A stretch of DNA of 32,809 nt, from NCBI RefSeq assembly GCF_938028825.1, contig NZ_CALIZP010000074.1, forward strand, positions 1 through 32,809. Direction: 5' to 3'. The notes beneath the pieces are model-generated. The model searched no databases and was not told the origin of the DNA. It saw only the letters and a list, made by a program, of their open reading frames with translations. Of this stretch, positions 9,018 to 15,696 are shown piece after piece (the stretch's first letter is position 1; the number at the start of each line of letters is the position of its first letter). The translations under genes and the position numbers were made by a program. The stretch comes from an uncultured Cardiobacterium sp. GTDB taxonomy: Bacteria; Pseudomonadota; Gammaproteobacteria; Cardiobacteriales; Cardiobacteriaceae.

Positions 9018-9488
9018 CTATTTATCCCAGGTTGTATAAGGATTCTTGACCAGATTGGAATTGAAATAGCGTGGATCGGATGAAATCTCTTCACCCACCC
9101 AGGCGGGTTTCTCGAAAGCCTGCGATTCGCTGGTGAGTTCCACTTCAGCGACAATCAAACCGGCATTGACGCCAAAAAATTCATCAATCTCCCAAGTCAA
9201 ACCGGCAAAAGGAATCTTATAGCGCGCCTTTTCAATAATCGGTTTCTCGGCGAGATGCTCCAGCATTTGCACACAATCGGCATGCGGGATTTCATATTCA
9301 TATTCCTGACGGGTAACGCCGACGGTCGGGCCTTTCACCGTGAGATAGGCCTTGTCGTCAATCGTGCGGATGCGCACCGTCCGCTCCTTGACGCTGTTGA
9401 GATATCCCTGGCGGTAATGCGTCCCCTTGGCGAGCTGCCGCCAGTCGTCGCCGACCACCAAAAACTTGCGTTCGATTTCTTTGGCCAT
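9018..9488 (-). CDS. CYTH-domain protein (triphosphatase/CyaB-like)
   Basis: The 156-aa protein begins MAKEIERKFLVVGDDW, containing the ExExK signature of the CYTH superfamily. It continues with GYLNSVKERTVRIRTIDDKA (Arg pair), YLTVKGP, EYEYEIP, IIEKARYKIPFAGLTWEID and IVAEVELTSE, the alternating acidic and basic strands of the tunnel. Bacterial members of this length are usually tripolyphosphatases or thiamine-triphosphatase-like enzymes; cyclase activity is less likely. The start is the ATG at 9488, with AGGAG 7 nt upstream; an in-frame ATG at 9527 lacks a ribosome site. It is the first gene of a pair with the possible CYTH-like protein downstream. Confidence 0.92.
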   Translation of the reverse strand: MAKEIERKFLVVGDDWRQLAKGTHYRQGYLNSVKERTVRIRTIDDKAYLTVKGPTVGVTRQEYEYEIPHADCVQMLEHLAEKPIIEKARYKIPFAGLTWEIDEFFGVNAGLIVAEVELTSESQAFEKPAWVGEEISSDPRYFNSNLVKNPYTTWDK

Positions 9489-9760
9489 GATGAGCTCCTG
9501 TTGTGGGTTTAAATGCGAGTTTGCCACATTGATTCACAAAACAACAATCATGGTTGAGTATGGCGCGCATAAGCTGTGCTTATGTGTTGAAACACACGGA
9601 TGTACCGCTTGGCGCGCCCAAACTCAAAGCCGGCACAACAAGGGCCCTCCCCATTGGCCGCGCCCCACAAAAACGCGTGTGGGTCCCCGGCGGAGGGGTT
9701 GGGAAGAGGGTTAGACAAAGGCGCGCAGTGATAAAACCCGACAACCACGCCGCCTGACGA

Positions 9761-9784
9761 CCCCGGCATTCACACCGCTTGGCG
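9761..9784 (+). repeat. Dispersed 24-bp motif, copy 1
   Basis: The copy reads CCCCGGCATTCA then CACCGCTTGGCG. It belongs to a family whose consensus is CCCCGGYATTTA followed by YRCCGYYTGGCG. Confidence 0.6.
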
Positions 9785-9851
9785 TCGTTCTTCCCAAAAA
9801 ATACAAAAAACGGGCGGAGCCTGCCCGGTGAGCTAAAGCCCACCCTACGCG

Positions 9852-9875
9852 CCCCGGCATTTACGCCGCCTGGTG
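9852..9875 (+). repeat. Dispersed 24-bp motif, copy 2
   Basis: The copy reads CCCCGGCATTTA then CGCCGCCTGGTG. Together with copy 1 and the palindrome between them it forms one approximately 100-bp composite element, seen in the opposite orientation at 26552-26649. Confidence 0.6.
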
Positions 9876-9962
9876 CCATTTGGCATGGCATAACGGCAGA
9901 AAGAAAAACGTAGAGACGTTGCTTGGCCTGCAACATCGCAAAAACAAAAACGTCGCGGCAAA

Positions 9963-9986
9963 ACCGGTAATAACGCCGCCTGACGG
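9963..9986 (+). repeat. Dispersed 24-bp motif, degenerate copy
   Basis: The copy reads ACCGGTAATAAC then GCCGCCTGACGG, weaker than the others but with the same spacing of a CCGGTA part and a GCCGCYTG part. A further partial copy, ACGCCGCCTGACGA, lies near 9747-9760. Confidence 0.45.
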
Positions 9987-10010
9987 ACATCCAAACCAGA
10001 AACTTGCACG

Positions 10011-10042
10011 AAAAATCCCTTCCCCCGCTTGGCGGGGGAAGG
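10011..10042 (-). terminator. Hairpin with T run at the array's distal end
   Basis: On the minus strand CCTTCCCCCGC, a 3-base loop and GCGGGGGAAGG form an 11-bp perfect stem (10018-10042), followed by GATTTTT. It lies about 100 bp beyond the last repeat in the direction in which the array is probably transcribed, so it could end the pre-crRNA. Confidence 0.5.
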
Positions 10043-10070
10043 ACCGCGTAGCGACTTAAGGGGGATAAGA

Positions 10071-10094
10071 ATCCGGTATTTACACCGCTTGGCA
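10071..10094 (+). repeat. Dispersed 24-bp motif, copy 3
   Basis: The copy reads ATCCGGTATTTA then CACCGCTTGGCA, 56 bp before the first CRISPR repeat. Confidence 0.55.
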
Positions 10095-10149
10095 GATTTT
10101 TACCGCATGCGAAGTAAAGGATGAAGGAGAGGCACGTTGAGCCAAAATA

Positions 10150-10632
10150 GGCTTAATCCCTTTGGTTCAGGGACATTTTTTATTCGCAAATATTTGGTGG
10201 TTTTCTAACCATCTGTTTGTCTTAATCCCTTTGGTTCAGGGACGTTTTTATTCGAATGTATGAATTGGTAGATAAGCTTGACCCGCAGTCTTAATCCCTT
10301 TGGTTCAGGGACGTTTTTTATTGATATTGCGCCATCAATGCATCCATCCTGGATGTGTCTTAATCCCTTTGGTTCAGGGACATTTTTTATTCGCAAATAT
10401 TTGGTGGTTTTCTAACCATCTGTTTGTCTTAATCCCTTTGGTTCAGGGACGTTTTTATTCGAATGTATGAATTGGTAGATAAGCTTGACCCGCAGTCTTA
10501 ATCCCTTTGGTTCAGGGACGTTTTTTATTGATATTGCGCCATCAATGCATCCATCCTGGATGTGTCTTAATCCCTTTGGTTCAGGGACATTTTTTATTCG
10601 CAAATATTTGGTAGTTTTCTAACCATCTGTTT
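10150..10632. repeat. 207-bp block duplication inside the array
   Basis: Three repeat-spacer units (10150-10356) are copied exactly at 10357-10563, including the repeat variants (ACATTT, five-T, ATTG end). A third partial copy of one unit follows at 10564-10632, with one base changed in the spacer (GTGG to GTAG). This is segmental duplication of an old part of the array, not repeated acquisition. Confidence 0.92.
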
Positions 10633-11990
10633 GTCTTAATCCCTTTGGTTCAGGGACGTTTTTTATCATCACGCGAGGCAGAGAATGCAAGGGCATGGGT
10701 AGTCTTAATCCCTTTGGTTCAGGGACGTTTTTTATTCTCTCGCGCCGCGAGGTGGTGGAGACCACTGGCGTCTTAATCCCTTTGGTTCAGGGACGTTTTT
10801 TATCGCTCGGTAACTTTAATACCGTCATCATGCTGCGGTCTTAATCCCTTTGGTTCAGGGACGTTTTTTATTCGCTTGAAACCTTTAGGTATTTAAACAA
10901 TTAAGGGGTCTTAATCCCTTTGGTTCAGGGACGTTTTTTATTCATGGCGCTCACTACTGTGCTGTTAGAGAAAGAAGGTCTTAATCCCTTTGGTTCAGGG
11001 ACGTTTTTTATTCCCAAGCATATTTAGATATACTTAAATTTATTATGGGTCTTAATCCCTTTGGTTCAGGGACGTTTTTTATTCGAATGGAATGCGGAAA
11101 CTAAACGTCGTCAAAAGGTCTTAATCCCTTTGGTTCAGGGATGTTTTTTATTCATATTAAATTTGGCAGTCGAACCCACGCGCCGGTCTTAATCCCTTTG
11201 GTTCAGGGACGTTTTTTATTCAAATCGCCGCCCTGGAACCGATGCTGCCGGGCTTGTCTTAATCCCTTTGGTTCAGGGACGTTTTTTATTCGAAGGTGCC
11301 GCGCCTATATTATTAAGGGCAGAAGCGTCTTAATCCCTTTGGTTCAGGGACGTTCTTTATTCAGTAATGCCTTCCCTGTTTCTCTTCTTCTTTCTCGTCT
11401 TAATCCCTTTGGTTCAGGGACGTTTTTTATTCAGCCGCGCCGTGGCTAAATAGCTTACTTGTGCCCGTCTTAATCCCTTTGGTTCAGGGACGTTTTTTAT
11501 TCTGCTAAGATGCACCACAAAGGCCGCCGACCTGAGTCTTAATCCCTTTGGTTCAGGGACGTTTTTTATTCCCAACGGGATAACCCTTGACAAGCATCTT
11601 AACACGTCTTAATCCCTTTGGTTCAGGGACGTTTTTTATTCAATACCGCCGGAGCTGGCTCAACCGACAGCTCAAGTCTTAATCCCTTTGGTTCAGGGAC
11701 GTTTTTTATTCAAGGCGGAAATGATTGATGACCTGGCCGTGATTACGTCTTAATCCCTTTGGTTCAGGGACGTTTTTTATTCAAAGGGGGATTTATGATC
11801 CCATTAAACGTATTTGGTCTTAATCCCTTTGGTTCAGGGACGTTTTTTATTCCAGAATAATCCGTGCCGACCGTCCACGTCGCTAAGTCTTAATCCCTTT
11901 GGTTCAGGGACGTTTTTTATTCCCCGCGCGGAGTGGCAGGCAGTGGCGCCTGACGTCTTAATCCCTTTGGTTCAGGGACGTTTTTTATTC

Positions 11991-12023
11991 TTGAAGAATT
12001 GCGCGAAAAACGCGCAATTCTTC
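11991..12023. other. Perfectly palindromic CRISPR spacer
   Basis: This 33-bp spacer contains GAAGAATTGCGCG, the loop AAAAA, and CGCGCAATTCTTC, a 13-bp perfect inverted repeat. The guide would fold on itself. The source may be a terminator hairpin of a phage or plasmid. Confidence 0.9.
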
Positions 12024-12681
12024 GTCTTAATCCCTTTGGTTCAGGGACGTTTTTTATTCATGGATTGGCGGCGATTAAGAATTTAATTGTTGTCTTAATC
12101 CCTTTGGTTCAGGGACGTTTTTTATTCCAAATCCGCCCTGCAATTTAGGGCGAAGAACGAGTCTTAATCCCTTTGGTTCAGGGACGTTTTTTATTCGCCT
12201 GCCCGTGCAGCGCCTCGCGCACGACAAGTGTCTTAATCCCTTTGGTTCAGGGACGTTTTTTATTCGGAATGAAAGGCTGCGTGCATACGGTGAAAATCGT
12301 CTTAATCCCTTTGGTCCAGGGACGTTTTTTATTCGACGTGTGCGGTTGAGATGGTGATACCGCGCGGTCTTAATCCCTTTGGTTCAGGGACGTTTTTTAT
12401 TCTTTGACTTGTTTTTGATAAAGAAGAATATTGGTAGTCTTAATCCCTTTGGTTCAGGGACGTTTTTTATTCACCATCCGGCATGGCGGGCATACCACCA
12501 TCATCCTGTCTTAATCCCTTTGGTTCAGGGACGTTTTTTATTCCTACGACCACCTCTTTGACGGGCCAAGCGTCGCGTCTTAATCCCTTTGGTTCAGGGA
12601 CGTTTTTTATTCCGCATCTTGCCACCATACCCGCCCCGATGCTGCGTCTTAATCCCTTTGGTTCAGGGACGTTTTTTATTC

Positions 12682-13074
12682 CGTGGGATCTGTTTTTCCT
12701 CTTTTGTCTCAATGGTTTGAAATGGTTCTTTCCAGGTTTTGGTGTTGTGGGAAAGCTGTTGCATTTTTACCACGTTGGTTGGTTTTGGGCCACTTGCCGG
12801 TTGTGGGTTTGGCTTTTTCCGGCACGGATGTTTTGGGGTGAGGCGGTTGCCGATTGGCGGGCAAGAGGTTTTGTGGTTTTTATGGGCATTTTTATGTGGC
12901 GCGTCTTTTCGGCTTGGAGTCCTATGTTTTGTATCCCTTTGCGGCAGGGTTTTTCTGTTGTTAGAGATCGGTTTTTGGCTATTTTATGGCGGTTTTTTTA
13001 TGAATGCCATTTTTATGTGGTTTGTTTTTTGCGCTTTGTTGTCTGTTTTGTGCCCGGTCATCGGGATTGTTTGT
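12682..13074 (-). promoter_or_regulatory. Putative CRISPR leader region
   Basis: The 393 bp between the last canonical repeat and the recD stop codon are T/G-rich on the plus strand (A/C-rich on the minus strand), with many TTTT runs, and contain no convincing gene; the long plus-strand frames here are Trp/Phe/Gly-rich and extend into repeats or antisense recD. Its place beside the best conserved repeats makes it the likely leader with the pre-crRNA promoter and integration site. No clear -35/-10 pair could be fixed by eye. Confidence 0.5.
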
Positions 13075-15696
13075 TTATGTGGTGTGTGCCGTGTCCGTCA
13101 GGCGGCTGAGGTGCCAGGCGAGGCCGGTGGTGCGGGCGGTCGGGGTGTCGGCGGCGCGGGCGAGGGTGGCGGCGTCGGCGTAGAGGTCGAGCGCGCCTTT
13201 GCTGCGGGTGATGCCGGTATAGAGGAGTTCGCGGCTGAGGAGGCGTTCGCTGTGCGCGTCCAGCGCCAGGGCGACGCGCGCATATTCGGAGCCTTGTGAT
13301 TTGTGGATGGTGAGGGCGTAGGCGTCGGCGAGGTTGGCGGGGTTCAAGCGGGCGAGCGGTACGGCGTCGCGGCCGGGCAGGTGCAGTTGCAGGCCGTGCG
13401 GGCTGTCGAGGCAGATGCCGGTGTCGCCGTTGTAGAGTTGCCGGCGGTGGTCGTTGGCGAGGATCATCAGCGGCAGGCCGTGGTAGTGGTTGTGCGCGGT
13501 GTCGATGTGGTGCGCGCGCTGGTGCAGCAGGCGCAGCGCGGCGTTGATGCGGATAGTGCCGAGCGCGCCGTGATGCCCCGCGCAGAGGATGCGGTATTGG
13601 TCGTAGGCGGCGAGCAGCGCCTGCGGGTCGGCGTCGGGGTTTTGCAGCAGGGCGAGGTAGGCGCGGTAGGGGGCGAGGAGGGCGCGGTAGGTGTCGGCGT
13701 CGGGCGCGGGGTGCCAGTGGATGGGCGGTGTTTGTGCGCTGTGGTTGGGGGGATTGTCTGCCGCTATCCCGCTGCGCGGGACACCCTCACCCCAACCCTC
13801 TCCCGCAAGCGGGGGAGGGGGTGCTTTCGGCGGGGTATCGCGCTTTGGTGCTTTGTCATGGCGGGAAGGGGGATTGTCTGCCGTCATCCCGCTGCGCGGG
13901 ATACCCCCACCCCAGCCCTCCCCCGCAAGCGGGGGAGGGGGGGCTTTCGGTGGAGTGTTGTGTTCAAAGGTTGTATCGGAGCTGGTGCTGTATTTGGTGT
14001 GTTCTGTCGCTGGCGCGATTTGTCCAACCCTCTCCCCAAACCCCTCCCCCACAGGGGGAGGGGCTTTGTTGCCGCCTGCGGCGAGTTCGTTCAGGTTTTC
14101 TTCGCTGTGGTTGGGGGGATTGTCTGCCGTTATCCCGCTGCGCGGGGCACACTCTCCCCAACCCTCCCCCGCAAGCGGGGGAAGGGGTGCTTTCGGCGCG
14201 GTGTTGCGCTTTGGTGCTTCGTCATGGCGGGAAGGGGGGGTATCCGCCGTCATCGCCACGGGGGGAGGGGCTTTGCTGTCGTGTATGGCGAGTTCGTGGA
14301 GGGCGGTGATGAAGCGGGCACCGCGTTCTCCGCCGCTGCCGAGGATGGCGGCGAGTCGGCCGATGCCGCTGTCGGCGCTGAAGCGGGCGCTGTCGCGCAG
14401 GGTGATGCGCCGCGTTTGCAGGGCGGGGTGGTGGCTGAGGTCGTGCAGGATGGCGCCGGGTTCGACGGCGGCGAGCTGGTCGGCGTCGCCCAGGAGGATG
14501 AGGCGGGTGGCGGGGGCGGTCGCGGCGAAGAGGGCGGCGGCGAGTTCGAGGGAGAGCATGGAGGCTTCGTCGATGATGATGTCGTCGTAGGGCAGGTGGC
14601 GCGCGGCGTGGTATTGGGGGATGCCGTCCGTGCCGATGCCGAGCAGGCGGTGCAGGGTGCGGGCGCGGCCTGTCGCGCGGCGGATGGCGTCTTGGGCGCT
14701 GGCGGGCAGGGCGGCGGTTGCGCGCGCGAGGCTTTCTTCCATGCGGTTTGCGGCTTTGCCGGTCGGCGCGGCCAGCGCGATGCGGCGCGCGGGGTGCGCG
14801 CGCAGTTCGGCGGCGATGAGGTGGGCGAGGGTGTGGGTTTTGCCGGTGCCGGGGCCGCCGTTGATGAGGGTGAGGCGGCCGTGGCGGGCGAGGGCGACGG
14901 CGGCTTGTTGTTCGGGGCGCAGGCCGGGGTCGGCAGCGGTTGCGGCGGCGGGCGGGGGGAGGTCGTCGAGGCGGGCGTGGATGGCGGCGGCGAGGCGCGC
15001 TTCGTTGTGGTAGTTGCGGTAGTACCAGAGGTGCGCGCCGTGACGCACCAGCGGGGTGGGGCGGCTGCCGTCGCCGATGAGGTTGTGCGCGGCGAGGGCG
15101 GCGAGGGTGGTTTCGGTTAGTGATTGTGCTTCGTCGCCGTCGTTTTTTTGTGTGGGGGGGGATGTTTTTTCTAACCCTCTCCCCAACCCCTCCCCTACGG
15201 GGGGAGGGGCTTTTGCTGCGGCGCTGTTGAAGGTGTCGTGGGTGTTGTCAGGCTGCGGCGGGTATTCCCCTCCTCCGTCGCTGCGCGACACCGTCCGGGT
15301 CGCCGCAAAAACGCTTGTGTTTTTATGGGGCGCGGCCCCCCGCAAGCGGGAGGAGGGATTTTTTAACTCTTTCTCGCTAATGTGGGCTGTGTCAGTAGAC
15401 AGGTTTTTTTTCGCTGTATGCGGCGGGTTTGTTTGCTGCCCCCACCCCAACCCCTCCCCCACGAGGGGAGGGGCTTTTTGTGCGGCGTTTCCCGCGATCG
15501 GAGGGGCTTTTGTTGCGGTGTTTCCTGCGAGTGGCGGGGTTTTTTTTTCTTCCGGTGCTTCGTCGCCGGTGTGGAGGTGGATCAGGGTGTCGCCGTTGTC
15601 GTGCGCTTCTTGCAGAGCGGTGAGGAGGGCGGCGAGGCTGTCGCCGTGTCCGGGGCAGCCGTGGCGGGCGGCGAGGTAGTGGGCGAGTGCGTTCAT
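13075..15696 (-). CDS. recD: Exodeoxyribonuclease V subunit alpha (RecD), with large in-frame repeat insertions
   Basis: RecD is the 5'-3' helicase of the RecBCD recombination and repair nuclease. The 873-aa product has Walker A LINGGPGTGKTHTL (about residues 277-290), APTGKAANRM, a DEAS box (DDIIIDEASMLSLEL, about 371-385), LLGDADQLAAVEPGAIL, and the C-terminal helicase motifs YALTIHKSQGSEY and LLYTGITRSKG. Without the two insertions (about residues 52-190 and 474-657) it would be about 550 aa, close to the family norm (E. coli about 608). The start is the ATG at 15696, which overlaps the recB stop as ATGA; an in-frame ATG at 15720 lies inside recB. The frame stays open through both insertions, so the protein could be functional. 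Confidence 0.95.
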   Translation of the reverse strand: MNALAHYLAARHGCPGHGDSLAALLTALQEAHDNGDTLIHLHTGDEAPEEKKTPPLAGNTATKAPPIAGNAAQKAPPLVGEGLGWGQQTNPPHTAKKNLSTDTAHISEKELKNPSSRLRGAAPHKNTSVFAATRTVSRSDGGGEYPPQPDNTHDTFNSAAAKAPPPVGEGLGRGLEKTSPPTQKNDGDEAQSLTETTLAALAAHNLIGDGSRPTPLVRHGAHLWYYRNYHNEARLAAAIHARLDDLPPPAAATAADPGLRPEQQAAVALARHGRLTLINGGPGTGKTHTLAHLIAAELRAHPARRIALAAPTGKAANRMEESLARATAALPASAQDAIRRATGRARTLHRLLGIGTDGIPQYHAARHLPYDDIIIDEASMLSLELAAALFAATAPATRLILLGDADQLAAVEPGAILHDLSHHPALQTRRITLRDSARFSADSGIGRLAAILGSGGERGARFITALHELAIHDSKAPPPVAMTADTPPSRHDEAPKRNTAPKAPLPPLAGEGWGECAPRSGITADNPPNHSEENLNELAAGGNKAPPPVGEGFGERVGQIAPATEHTKYSTSSDTTFEHNTPPKAPPPPLAGEGWGGGIPRSGMTADNPPSRHDKAPKRDTPPKAPPPPLAGEGWGEGVPRSGIAADNPPNHSAQTPPIHWHPAPDADTYRALLAPYRAYLALLQNPDADPQALLAAYDQYRILCAGHHGALGTIRINAALRLLHQRAHHIDTAHNHYHGLPLMILANDHRRQLYNGDTGICLDSPHGLQLHLPGRDAVPLARLNPANLADAYALTIHKSQGSEYARVALALDAHSERLLSRELLYTGITRSKGALDLYADAATLARAADTPTARTTGLAWHLSRLTDTAHTT
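13726..14277 (-). repeat. Repeat insertion B inside recD
   Basis: This segment holds three full units and one partial unit of a GC-rich palindromic element. The plus-strand landmark GGATTGTCTGCCG recurs at 13751, 13871 and 14117 (spacings 120 and 246 bp, both multiples of three). Each unit carries the hairpins CCCGCTGCGCGGG and CCCCCGCAAGCGGGGGAGG. In the RecD frame it encodes repeats of the type KAPPPPLAGEGWGEG and PRSGITADNPP. It falls between the DNA-binding half (ending near ITALHELAIHD) and IHWHPAPDADTYRAL. Confidence 0.9.
15127..15543 (-). repeat. Repeat insertion A inside recD
   Basis: About 139 codons of low-complexity sequence lie between the N-terminal domain (ending GDEAPEEKK) and the NDGDEAQSLTETTLAALAAH segment. 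They include APPLVGEGLGWG, APPPVGEGLGRG and a second type of element translating as SSRLRGAAPHKNTSVFAATR. That second type shares its GGCGCGGCC and AAAACG core with the intergenic sequence at 9650-9710. Confidence 0.85.

Larger units (their letters stand above)
9489..10149. other. Repeat-rich intergenic region
   Basis: No gene is supported here. The region holds copies of a short dispersed motif (9761-9784, 9852-9875, 9963-9986, 10071-10094), a CGTAGGG-type palindrome (about 9832-9850), a segment at 9650-9710 with a GGCCGCGCCCCACAAAAACG core that also occurs inside recD, and a strong hairpin at 10011-10042. Reading frames crossing it are compositionally random. Confidence 0.7.
10150..12681 (-). 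CRISPR. CRISPR array, 37 repeats and 36 spacers, no cas genes in window
   Basis: The 36-bp repeat reads, on the plus strand, GTCTTAATCCCTTTGG then TTCAGGGACG then TTTTTTATTC. TCCCT and AGGGA pair into a short stem. Repeats start at 10150, 10219, 10288, 10357, 10426, 10495, 10564, 10633, 10702 and so on about every 69 bp, to 12646. Spacers are 32-36 bp and 32 are distinct. Degenerate repeats cluster at the left (10150 GG for GT; ACATTT variants; two 35-bp repeats; ends ATTG, ATCA and ATCG), with single changes at 11118, 11327 and 12299. A degenerate left end and the non-coding stretch right of 12681 suggest transcription leftwards. The crRNA-sense repeat would then end GGGATTAAGAC, like the ATTGAAAC-type 3' handle of many class 1 arrays. 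Subtype cannot be fixed without cas genes. Confidence 0.97.

Noticed and set aside
9018..9488. Adenylate cyclase (CyaB) call for the CYTH gene
   Set aside because: The motifs define the superfamily only; most short bacterial members are triphosphatases, so a cyclase name was not used.
9530..9720. Insertion sequence in the spacer before the array
   Set aside because: No transposase sense or terminal inverted repeats were found; the content matches short dispersed repeats.
10000..10149. Leader at the left end of the array
   Set aside because: The left repeats are the degenerate ones and a hairpin with T run on the minus strand lies there, which fits the distal end better.
10205..12712. ORFs with repeated NVPEPKGLR or LNPFGSGTFFI peptides
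   Set aside because: They are translations of the CRISPR repeats and do not code for protein.
12483..13299. Plus-strand ORFs in the leader region
   Set aside because: They begin inside the array or in T/G-rich sequence, are rich in Phe, Trp and Gly, and run into antisense recD.
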